Origin: Allopusillimonas ginsengisoli
GTDB taxonomy: Bacteria; Pseudomonadota; Gammaproteobacteria; Burkholderiales; Burkholderiaceae_B
Assembly (NCBI GenBank): GCA_005239165.1
Contig: RAPG01000004.1
Span: forward strand, 62,001 to 126,000
Direction of reading: 5' to 3'
Length of the DNA: 64,000 bases
Shown here piece by piece: positions 56,687 through 64,000 of the stretch; position 1 is the first letter of the stretch; each line of letters starts with the position of its first letter. A model generated the notes under the pieces. It did no database searches, was not told the DNA's origin, and saw only the letters and a program-made list of their open reading frames with translations. Both the position numbers and the translations under genes were made by a program.

Positions 56687-59600
56687 TCAGGGTGGCGGCA
56701 CAACACACCACAGTAAATAAGGTTGGTCAGGGCTGATCTCGACAGTGTGGTGCTTTCCCGAGAGGCTAAACCGTTGATCGCTCAGCAAATCGTGCAAGTA
56801 AACCGTGCCATCGTCCGGTATGTCTGCGAGCCACAGCGGCAACTCCACCGTGGCGCGGTGGGTTGAATGCGGGTCCAGGCTGACGGCGACGAATACTATA
56901 TTGTCTTTTTCAGGGGTCGATTTCGAATAAAAAATGACTTGTCTATTGTCGGCCTGATGAAATGTCACACCCAAGTGTGTCTGCAATGCCGGGTTGTTGC
57001 GGCGCAGACGGTTTAATTGGCTGATTTCCGCAATAATATTGCCTGGCCGCTCCATGTCCCAGTGGCGCAGCTGGTATTTTTCTGAGTCCAGGTATTCTTC
57101 TTTGCCTGGCATGCTTGCCGCCTCGCACAGTTCAAACCCGTTGTACATGCCCCATGTGCCCGACAACGTGCAAGCCAGTGCAGCACGAATCAAAAACCCG
57201 GCTCTTCCTGAAGCTTGCAAAAAATAGGGGTTGATATCCGGCGTGTTCACGAAAAAATTTGGTCGGTAAAAATCGGCAACCGGCGGCGTCGACAGTTCAG
57301 TAAGATAACTGCTCAATTCGTCTTTCTCGTTGCGCCAGGTAAAGTAGGTATACGACTGCGTAAAGCCCAGCTTGGCCAGTCTGTGCATCATTTTGGGGCG
57401 TGTGAAAGCTTCAGCCAAAAATACAGTATCAGGATATTTAGCCTGAACCTGGGCAATCAACCATTGCCAGAAAGGCAGCGGTTTGGTGTGAGGATTGTCT
57501 ACCCGAAATATACGTATTCCCTTTTCTGCCCAGAACAGCACCACATCGCGCAACGACTGCCATAACGCCAGTTGAGGCCTGTCGCCACCGGCGACAGAGT
57601 AAAAATCAGGGTTGACGATATCCTCATACCGTTTGGGCGGATTTTCAGCATAGCGTAGCGAGCCATCAGGTCGCCGACTAAACCATTGGGGATGTTGCTC
57701 CAGCCAGGGGTGATCGGGAGAACACTGAATGGCAAAGTCCATGGCGATTTCCAGGCCATGCTCCCGAGCGGCGCGAATTAGCCCACAAAAGTCGTCCATC
57801 GTGCCCAATTCTGGATGCAATGCATCATGGCCGCCGTCCTTTGAACCAATGGCGTACGGACTGCCCGGGTCGTTTAAGCCAGCCTGCAAGACGTTGTTTT
57901 TACCTTTTCGGTTCGTCAGCCCTATCGGGTGAACAGGAGGAAAATACAGCACATCAAAACCCATCTCGGCGATCGACGGCAGACGCCTCAGCACATCGGC
58001 AAACCGACCGTGCTGACCGGGTTCAGGGCTTTGCGAGCGTGGAAACAGCTCATACCAGCTGGCAAACCGCGCAGTGCGTCTGTCTGCATACAAAGGATAA
58101 ATAGCTGAGCGGGTTTCAAATGGCCTGCCATCAGCCTGCCGCATGGCATCTGCCAGCGCCTCTGAAAGCATAAGATCGATATGGCGTTGTGCTGCCGCAC
58201 CAAGACTCGCTTCTGCAGCTACCTTATTGACACTTAACGAGTTGCCTGCCTTGTCCTGAAGCCCGTCAGCACGCAGGCTCTTGAGCGTGGACGACAGTGC
58301 CGCTGCTACGGTCGGCATGGTGTATTTGGCCCGATCAATGGCGGCGGCCACCAACTGGCGCCCTTCTTCGATCTCGACCCGTACATCCTGACCTGCCCCG
58401 GCTTTTACCTGCAACTGTTTGCGATAGGTTTGCCAGCCGTCCCACCACGCCTGCACACAATAAACGTGTCGCCCCAGCCGCTGAGGACGGAACACGGCGG
58501 CGCGGCGGTCATTACCGAGTTCCTGCATGGAAACCACAGACCATTGCGTTTCATCTGCAGCCTTCCATAACAGGCAGGTGGCAAGCTCATCGTGACCATC
58601 CATCAGCACATCGGCCTGAACCATAACAGGATCGCCCAGACAACACTTGGCGGCGAACAAGCCATCGTCTACGGCGGGAGTGATACGCTCTATGGCGATA
58701 CGCGGACCGCTGAGCGAAGGAGAGGATGAGGCCAGACCCGTCTTCGACGGCTCGGATTGCACCGCCGGCAGCACAATAGCCGAGGCTTGCCGCAGAGGTG
58801 CAAGCGCATGCCCCCACGGCAACAGCGAAGAAGGCAAGCTCAGGATGTCTGAAACAACCAGATCGTCGGGCAGCCTGGCCTGAAGCATAGGCCAGTCTAT
58901 GCTGGCTTCAACCATAGAGCCAGAATTAAACGCCAGCAGACCGGGGGTAGGATGGGTACGTACAAGTGCCGTGATGGCAGCCAATGGACCAGTAAGCATG
59001 CGCAAGCCCGCCACCGATGCCAAGGAGCTCGCGGCAGGCATGTCTCGGACGAGATGAGCGGGCCGGGCAGGAACTGCACTGTGCGCGCCGGCAGATATCA
59101 TAATGCCGTCTGCACAGAAGTCAGCAATAGCCAGTTGTGAGGTAAAACGTGCCGACTCAGTCTGGGGATCAACCGGTGCCAGCACAGGCGCGACCCGGCG
59201 CAAACGAAGCGCTTCCTCCAGCAACCAATTCTGACGACCATCCCACCAGGGCAAAGACAAAAAAGTGGCGTCAAACCCCACCCCCTCCATGGCCTTTAGT
59301 TGCAAAGGTGTGAGGCCAGGCGTCCAGGCCATAAAAACAAAGCCAGGATGATGTGCCCGCACCTGCGCAATAATGGCCAGCCAATCGTCCGGAGAGAAAT
59401 CGCCCGGCCTGCTGCAACGCACACCAGCCAGCCCCGAATGCGCCCACCGTGACAGCGTATCTGCCCAGGCGGTAATCAACGCGCACGTCATCTGGTTATG
59501 TGCCTTGTATTGCTGATCCGTCCCGGCCCGGTCGCTGCCATGAGGATCATAGTCATGAGGCAGACTCAGCTGGAACGCAGAGACCGCACTATCATCCGCT

Positions 59601-59905
59601 ATCGTGAAATCAAAGAGGAAAGCCAGCTCGTTTCGCCTGCAAGCCGTGCGTAATTGCGCCAGCGTCTTTGCCAGAGTAGATTGATCTACAAATGAAATCA
59701 GCGCGTGCCCAACCAGCCAGGCCATGGAAAACAGCACACTGTCGCAGCCCTGGTCTCTGGCGTGTCGGCACAGAATTTCTAGCGCAGCACTGCCTGTTGG
59801 CCTCGCCATTCTTTTCCCGGCCCCTTGCTGCTGCGGCGCCTCGTAAGTATCCCCAACATGAAAAATGCGACGATACGGTGGAAGAGAATGCGTTGAAGGG
59901 TTCAT
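56687..59905 (-). CDS. glgE: alpha-1,4-glucan:maltose-1-phosphate maltosyltransferase, with long N-terminal extension
   Basis: A 1072-residue protein. The C-terminal 660 or so residues are GlgE: domain N (RIAIERITPAVDDGLFAAKC), YPLYADRRTARFASWYELFP, FDVLYFPPVHPIGLTNRKGK, nucleophile Asp in GIRIFRVDNPHTKPLPFWQW and Glu in VFLAEAFTRPKMMHRLAKLG. It lengthens alpha-glucan by maltose units. The first 400 residues are an alpha-amylase-like module (FHVGDTYEAP, AFLFDFTIADDSA, DWLAIIAQVRAHHPGFVFM) lacking obvious catalytic acids. Its ATG 59905 has a weak ribosome-binding site; Met at 59809 (ARPTGSAALEIL) is an alternative. It heads the glgE-treS-glgB-glgX-malQ unit. Confidence 0.93.
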   Translation of the reverse strand: MNPSTHSLPPYRRIFHVGDTYEAPQQQGAGKRMARPTGSAALEILCRHARDQGCDSVLFSMAWLVGHALISFVDQSTLAKTLAQLRTACRRNELAFLFDFTIADDSAVSAFQLSLPHDYDPHGSDRAGTDQQYKAHNQMTCALITAWADTLSRWAHSGLAGVRCSRPGDFSPDDWLAIIAQVRAHHPGFVFMAWTPGLTPLQLKAMEGVGFDATFLSLPWWDGRQNWLLEEALRLRRVAPVLAPVDPQTESARFTSQLAIADFCADGIMISAGAHSAVPARPAHLVRDMPAASSLASVAGLRMLTGPLAAITALVRTHPTPGLLAFNSGSMVEASIDWPMLQARLPDDLVVSDILSLPSSLLPWGHALAPLRQASAIVLPAVQSEPSKTGLASSSPSLSGPRIAIERITPAVDDGLFAAKCCLGDPVMVQADVLMDGHDELATCLLWKAADETQWSVVSMQELGNDRRAAVFRPQRLGRHVYCVQAWWDGWQTYRKQLQVKAGAGQDVRVEIEEGRQLVAAAIDRAKYTMPTVAAALSSTLKSLRADGLQDKAGNSLSVNKVAAEASLGAAAQRHIDLMLSEALADAMRQADGRPFETRSAIYPLYADRRTARFASWYELFPRSQSPEPGQHGRFADVLRRLPSIAEMGFDVLYFPPVHPIGLTNRKGKNNVLQAGLNDPGSPYAIGSKDGGHDALHPELGTMDDFCGLIRAAREHGLEIAMDFAIQCSPDHPWLEQHPQWFSRRPDGSLRYAENPPKRYEDIVNPDFYSVAGGDRPQLALWQSLRDVVLFWAEKGIRIFRVDNPHTKPLPFWQWLIAQVQAKYPDTVFLAEAFTRPKMMHRLAKLGFTQSYTYFTWRNEKDELSSYLTELSTPPVADFYRPNFFVNTPDINPYFLQASGRAGFLIRAALACTLSGTWGMYNGFELCEAASMPGKEEYLDSEKYQLRHWDMERPGNIIAEISQLNRLRRNNPALQTHLGVTFHQADNRQVIFYSKSTPEKDNIVFVAVSLDPHSTHRATVELPLWLADIPDDGTVYLHDLLSDQRFSLSGKHHTVEISPDQPYLLWCVVPPP

Positions 59906-60021
59906 TGAAAGGGTCGCCCAGACTATCGGTTTGGGTGCCGGCTGGCACCAGAATGATACTGTCGCGTCTTTCCTGCAATTCTCGTGCCGGGGCCGGGCGG
60001 GCTCGTCCCCGGTAGCCTTTA

Positions 60022-61371
60022 TCAGACTATGTGAAGAATCCCGTCAGGTATAGCGGGAAAATGCCAGCCCGCCTTGCGGATCAGGCCCGCAGCCACCGTT
60101 TGATGGGATGTCTCATCGATCAGAATGAATGCACCGGTTGCGGCGAGCACCTCGTAAGGATCGGTCACCAGAGCATCACTACTTCTCAATGTGACACGGC
60201 CAATGTCGTTCATGCCCAGAGTTAAATTATTTGCCGCATGTACCGCGAGTTGTTGCAGGTCTCGAACCGTATGCACCTGGCTGATTTTTGCCGTGCAGGT
60301 ACGTGTCCCATGCCTGATCAGGTAACGTCGCGCAAGGTTGAGCGGTTCAGCATCCAGCCAGCACAGCTCCGCCTCGATCTGCTTGCCCACTGTGGGCGCG
60401 TCGTGCTCATGGGTCAGCCAGTCGCCTCGCGAAACGTCGACATCCTCGTTCAACTCCACCGTTACGGGCGCGCCCGCATGGGCCTCGTCTACCAGACCCT
60501 GAAAATTTCGCAACGACTTGATGGTGGCAACCACGCCCGAAGGCCTGACCACCAGCCGATCGCCAACCCGCATCGTGCCGCTGGCCAGTTGACCTGCATA
60601 CCCGCGAAAGCCATGAGCGTACTGACCGTGATGACGCGCCACCCACTGAACCGCAAAACGCAATGGCTTGTATGACAGGTTATCGTCGGCAGACAGGCCT
60701 TCAAGCAGCGGCAGCAGTGACACGCCCTGGTACCAGGGCGTGTTGGGAGAGGCGTTAACAACATTGTCGCCATGCAGCGCCGAAACCGGAATCACATGAT
60801 GCTGAGCAATACCTAACTGACGGCTCAGTGCACCGCAAGCCTGGGCAAGTTCCTGGAACAGCGTTTCATCCCAGCCCAACAGATCAAGTTTGTTGACGGC
60901 GAAGATAATGTGTCGAATACCCAGCAGGCAGGAAATCGTGCTGTGGCGCCACGTCTGAATCAGCAACTGCCCATCTTTTACTTTAGTGGCATCAACCAGG
61001 ATGATGGCAGCATGTGCCGTCGACGCACCAGTGACCATATTGCGCGTGTACTGCTCATGGCCTGGTGCGTCAGCAACAATGAACTTGCGCTGCGGCGTTG
61101 CAAAATAGCGATAGGCCACGTCAATGGTGATGCCCTGCTCCCGTTCGGCTTCCAGGCCATCGGTCAGCATCGCCAGATTGGGCATGCCGTCCTCGTTGCG
61201 GTAATAGCGCGAATTCTGTATGGCCTGCAACTGGTCGGCAAACACACCCTTGCTGTCGTACAACAAGCGTCCGATCAGCGTTGACTTGCCGTCATCCACC
61301 GAGCCCGCAGTAATAAAGCGCAACACGCTACGATCGTGATTCTGAATAAATTGCTCGTTAATGGCGTTCAT
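60022..61371 (-). CDS. cysN: sulfate adenylyltransferase subunit 1 (GTPase)
   Basis: A 449-residue CysN. G1 is GSVDDGKSTLIGR, followed by EREQGITIDVAYRYF, G3 DAPGHEQYTRNM and G4 NKLDLLG. It hydrolyses GTP to drive APS synthesis by CysD. It is not fused to APS kinase (CysC), which fits a bacterium that reduces APS directly, as the CysH type here suggests. ATG 61371 overlaps the cysD stop (TGATG). Confidence 0.95.
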   Translation of the reverse strand: MNAINEQFIQNHDRSVLRFITAGSVDDGKSTLIGRLLYDSKGVFADQLQAIQNSRYYRNEDGMPNLAMLTDGLEAEREQGITIDVAYRYFATPQRKFIVADAPGHEQYTRNMVTGASTAHAAIILVDATKVKDGQLLIQTWRHSTISCLLGIRHIIFAVNKLDLLGWDETLFQELAQACGALSRQLGIAQHHVIPVSALHGDNVVNASPNTPWYQGVSLLPLLEGLSADDNLSYKPLRFAVQWVARHHGQYAHGFRGYAGQLASGTMRVGDRLVVRPSGVVATIKSLRNFQGLVDEAHAGAPVTVELNEDVDVSRGDWLTHEHDAPTVGKQIEAELCWLDAEPLNLARRYLIRHGTRTCTAKISQVHTVRDLQQLAVHAANNLTLGMNDIGRVTLRSSDALVTDPYEVLAATGAFILIDETSHQTVAAGLIRKAGWHFPAIPDGILHIV

Positions 61372-62288
61372 CAAAAATATCCATTTCGTTTACGACGTTC
61401 CATCGAGGCTTCGGAGGTCTGGTCATCCATGCGCGTGGCACCGCGTTCCGTCAGTGTGCTCAGCGCAGTTTCAGTAATAATATCGGCGGTGGTAGTCGCT
61501 ACTGAGGCCACCGGGCAAGTACACGAAATATCACCCACTGTGCGAAAACGCACCGACAGTTGCTCGACATGCTCACCTTCGACAGGCGGGGTAAGCGGTG
61601 TTACCGGCACCAGCAAACCACGCCGGCGCACTACAGACCGTTGATGTGAAAAATAAATAGGGGGCAGAGCGATCTCTTCCCGTTGTATGTACTGCCACAC
61701 ATCCAGCTCGGTCCAGTTCGAAATCGGAAACACCCGCATGTTCTCGCCAGGATGTACATGCGTGTTGTACAGATTCCAGAGTTCTGGACGCTGCGCTTTA
61801 GGATCCCATTTACCCGACTCTCCCCGAAACGAAAACACGCGCTCTTTAGCTCTCGCCTTCTCTTCGTCGCGACGCGCCCCGCCTATGCAGGCATCAAAAC
61901 CAAACTCGTCGATGGCCTCAAGCAAGGTGACGGCCTGGGCGGCGTTGCGAGAGTCTCCATCACGTCTGAGCACGACCGTGCCGCGCTTGATAGAGTCTTC
62001 AACGTGCCGCACTATTAGCCGCTCGTTCAGCTGACTCGTGCATTTATCTCTGAAATGGATAACTTCATCAAAATTGTGTCCCGTATCAATATGCAGAAGA
62101 GGAAAAGGAAAGCTTCCCGGCCTGAATGCCTTCTCGGCCAGGCGCAGCAGCACGCAAGAGTCTTTACCACCCGAAAACAGCAGCACGGGCCGTTCGCACT
62201 CGGCCGCCACCTCACGCAAAATGTATATGGCCTCGGCCTCGAGCCAGTCAAGATGGCTGTTTATCTGCAGAGTCTTTACAGCAGTCAT
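61371..62288 (-). CDS. cysD: sulfate adenylyltransferase subunit 2
   Basis: A 305-residue CysD of the ATP pyrophosphatase (PP-loop) family, forming APS from sulfate and ATP. The PP-loop is PVLLFSGGKDSCVLLRLAEK near residues 34-53; FPFPLLHIDTGHNFDEVI, GGARRDEEKARAKERVFSFR and RVFPISNWTELDVWQYI follow. It lies 2 bases after cysH and overlaps cysN. Confidence 0.96.
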   Translation of the reverse strand: MTAVKTLQINSHLDWLEAEAIYILREVAAECERPVLLFSGGKDSCVLLRLAEKAFRPGSFPFPLLHIDTGHNFDEVIHFRDKCTSQLNERLIVRHVEDSIKRGTVVLRRDGDSRNAAQAVTLLEAIDEFGFDACIGGARRDEEKARAKERVFSFRGESGKWDPKAQRPELWNLYNTHVHPGENMRVFPISNWTELDVWQYIQREEIALPPIYFSHQRSVVRRRGLLVPVTPLTPPVEGEHVEQLSVRFRTVGDISCTCPVASVATTTADIITETALSTLTERGATRMDDQTSEASMERRKRNGYF

Positions 62289-62290
62289 AG

Positions 62291-63037
62291 TTATATTTGC
62301 CTGTCTGAAGTAGAGTTATGAATAAGGATCTGGCCGCGCTGCAGGTTGATTTCATGCAGACCGCACTCTTTGGAGTCTGATGACTCCCACCACCATCGTC
62401 CTGCACGCGGGTCTTCGCCTGGCCGCACGGCACGCGTACAGGGTTCACATCCGATAGAGGGGTAGCCTCTGTCATGCAGGGGGTTATACGGAATATCAAA
62501 ACGACGTATGGCCTCCCAAACCTCAGAGTCACGCCAGAGTGCCAGCGGGTTAAATTTCTGCAGACCAAACAGAGCATCAAACTCAGCCTCAGGCAGATCA
62601 GTCCGGGTTGTCGACTGTTCGCGACGCTGGCCCGTCAGCCAGGCGCCCCTGCCCTTCAATGCACGCTGCAGCGGCTCAACCTTGCGGATATGACAACAAG
62701 CTTTGCGCAAGGCAATACTTTCATAAAAGGCAAACGCGCCAAGGTCGCTGACGTGCTGTTCAACCGCGTGAGCCTGAGGCGTCCAGACTTCAATGTTGCG
62801 TCCATAGCGGGCTGCAATGGTATCGATCAGACCCAGGGTTTCGGCATGCAGTCGTCCAGTATCCAGCGTAAAAATGGCAAGGGGTATGTGCTCAGCAAGA
62901 ATGGCGTGAGTTACCACCATGTCTTCAGCAGCCAGCGAGGATGCCAGCGCGGCATGCGGATGGCTGACCGCAATCTGCCGTAAAAGTGCTGTCAGAGCGG
63001 CCCACCGTTGGTCAGCGTGTGTGTGTGTCATCGGCAT
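62291..63037 (-). CDS. cysH: adenylylsulfate (APS) reductase
   Basis: A 248-residue reductase using thioredoxin to turn APS into sulfite. It has SLAAEDMVVTHAIL, FTLDTGRLHAETL, the cysteine pair in RKACCHIRKVEPL and CEPCTRAV near the end; the CC...CxxC set binds a [4Fe-4S] cluster and marks the APS-using type as opposed to the PAPS type. The C-terminal ECGLH holds the catalytic cysteine. Start ATG 63037 is used (AGAGGCC upstream); ATG 63031 is also possible. First gene of cysH-cysD-cysN. Confidence 0.93.
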   Translation of the reverse strand: MPMTHTHADQRWAALTALLRQIAVSHPHAALASSLAAEDMVVTHAILAEHIPLAIFTLDTGRLHAETLGLIDTIAARYGRNIEVWTPQAHAVEQHVSDLGAFAFYESIALRKACCHIRKVEPLQRALKGRGAWLTGQRREQSTTRTDLPEAEFDALFGLQKFNPLALWRDSEVWEAIRRFDIPYNPLHDRGYPSIGCEPCTRAVRPGEDPRAGRWWWESSDSKECGLHEINLQRGQILIHNSTSDRQI

Positions 63038-63359
63038 AATGGCCTCTGGTTGCTTGAAGCCATCATGGTGCGCTCGATGCGCTGGCAAGGGAACGATCTG
63101 TTTTTCGATTGCTTATGCATGGTCGGCATAACGGGGCCGCCACTTACTCATAGCACAGGATCCGGGCCTTCGACACCCGGCTGTATTCTTTCGATAAAAT
63201 GGGTGATGTAACGCAAAACACGTCATAAGCAATACGGGCTACCCTAGCCATGCAATGTTCTTTAATGCCGCACTACGCTGCAAACGTCCTATATTCGCAA
63301 CGTTTCAAGTGCTATTTTCTGCGCTATTTGGCTTAACGGTTTTACTGCAAGGAAACGCC
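63038..63359. other. divergent intergenic region between cysH and hdeD-like gene
   Basis: No gene is supportable in these 322 bases. A small hairpin CCGGG/CCCGG lies at 63162-63180. A frame upstream of the hdeD-like start is open from 63255 but looks unconserved. Promoters for the cys operon (minus) and the hdeD-like gene (plus) must be here; I cannot mark them with confidence. Confidence 0.4.
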
Positions 63360-63941
63360 ATGGAAGACCCTTCCCGTCCCTCCCGCCCTGAAAATCTTGC
63401 TGCCGCCCTGAGCGCCCTGAGCGCGCAATGGGGCTGGTTTATCGCACTTGGTCTGGTCATGCTGCTGCTGGGAATCATGGCATCAGTTTATGTACTGAGC
63501 GCAACACTGGTCAGCGTACTGTTCGTCGGCATTTTGATGCTTATCGGTGGTATCTCACAACTGCTGCATGCCTGGCGCATTAAAAACTGGAGCGGCTTTC
63601 TGTTCTGGACCGTGGCGGGCGTACTCTACGCGGGTGCAGGCCTGCTGGCGATCATCAACCCTTTGGCAGGCGCCAGCTTAATCACCTTGCTGTTGGGTGC
63701 CACGCTTATCGGCACGGGGGCGCTCAAACTATGGATCTGGTACAACAACCGCAGCCAGCGCGGCTGGCAATGGCTGGCATTTTCGGGTTTTATTACCTTT
63801 CTTGCCGGCGTGGTGATTGCGATTGGCTGGCCAGGCAACAGCGCATGGCTGCTGGGCCTGCTGCTTGCTCTCGATCTGTTTTTCCAGGGCTGGACGCTGC
63901 TGTTTCTGGGGTTTGCACTACGCAGGCACCACACACCCTAA
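63360..63941 (+). CDS. HdeD-like (DUF308) membrane protein
   Basis: A 193-residue protein with six short membrane helices arranged as repeated pairs (WGWFIALGLVMLLLGIMASV, VSVLFVGILMLIGGISQLLH, FWTVAGVLYAGAGLLAIINP and so on), the pattern of HdeD/DUF308 acid-resistance membrane proteins. Its molecular role is not well defined. ATG 63360 has AAGGAAA upstream. A weak hairpin CCCGT/ACGGG (63956-63971) lies 15 bases after the stop and may end the transcript. Confidence 0.8.
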   Translation: MEDPSRPSRPENLAAALSALSAQWGWFIALGLVMLLLGIMASVYVLSATLVSVLFVGILMLIGGISQLLHAWRIKNWSGFLFWTVAGVLYAGAGLLAIINPLAGASLITLLLGATLIGTGALKLWIWYNNRSQRGWQWLAFSGFITFLAGVVIAIGWPGNSAWLLGLLLALDLFFQGWTLLFLGFALRRHHTP

Positions 63942-64000
63942 AACGTACACATTAACCCGTGCATTTACGGGTGTTGTGGCACAAGGCCACTTCCTTCGCG

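Overview
The window is 64 kb of a Gram-negative proteobacterial chromosome. Gene content and protein style (sdhCDAB with short membrane subunits, SdhAF4-type assembly factor, cyoABCD, an APS-reductase-type CysH, a TreS-maltokinase fusion beside glgE) suggest a betaproteobacterium of the order Burkholderiales, perhaps Alcaligenaceae. That placement is inference from protein resemblance; no rRNA or tRNA gene is present to settle it.

Region 1 (1-12.4 kb) is accessory. It starts inside an APH/ATP-binding protein and carries a DksA/TraR zinc-finger protein, an arsB arsenite pump, an MFS transporter and three decayed gene ends (Spy/CpxP-like, mgtA, an outer-membrane efflux factor). Its core is a locus that looks like a fluoride response: on the minus strand a recognisable fluoride (crcB-motif) riboswitch at about 8885-8937 leads two translationally coupled MutS-like ATPases without mismatch-recognition domains, followed by a phosphoglycerate-mutase-like histidine phosphatase. 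On the plus strand lie an extra enolase (a classic fluoride target) and a DUF190 protein of the type often found with CrcB. This is the most interesting part of the window.

Region 2 (12.4-22.7 kb) is mostly housekeeping: sdhC-sdhD-sdhA-sdhB preceded by a 53-codon SdhAF4-type gene, a ferredoxin-NADP reductase, a Nudix hydrolase, a secreted protein made of two similar halves, the Kup potassium transporter, a 2-keto-4-pentenoate hydratase-type enzyme and small conserved proteins.

Region 3 (22.9-34.3 kb) is a plus-strand run: a tightly coupled GMC oxidoreductase, DoxX, cupin-like, SMP-30 lactonase and VOC set, then an SDR and a GH39 glycosidase, then the cytochrome bo-type quinol oxidase cyoABCD. 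Region 4 (34.3-46.4 kb) has tkt, pgm, pgi and tal on the minus strand, a HAD hydrolase, the membrane PQQ glucose dehydrogenase gcd, a Crp/Fnr regulator, arfB and panD. Region 5 (46.6-59.9 kb) is a minus-strand alpha-glucan operon, glgE - treS/maltokinase - glgB - glgX - malQ, which links trehalose to branched glucan through maltose-1-phosphate. Region 6 is cysH-cysD-cysN (sulfate activation and APS reduction) and an HdeD-like membrane protein.

Two genome-wide traits stand out. First, arsB, cyoB, tal and the mgtA remnant are each put out of frame by the apparent loss of exactly one base in an A/T homopolymer, which points to sequencing error or transcript slippage more than to real gene death. 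Second, short tandem repeats based on 6-, 12- and 54-bp units occur at 5.4 kb, 46.5 kb and twice inside malQ.
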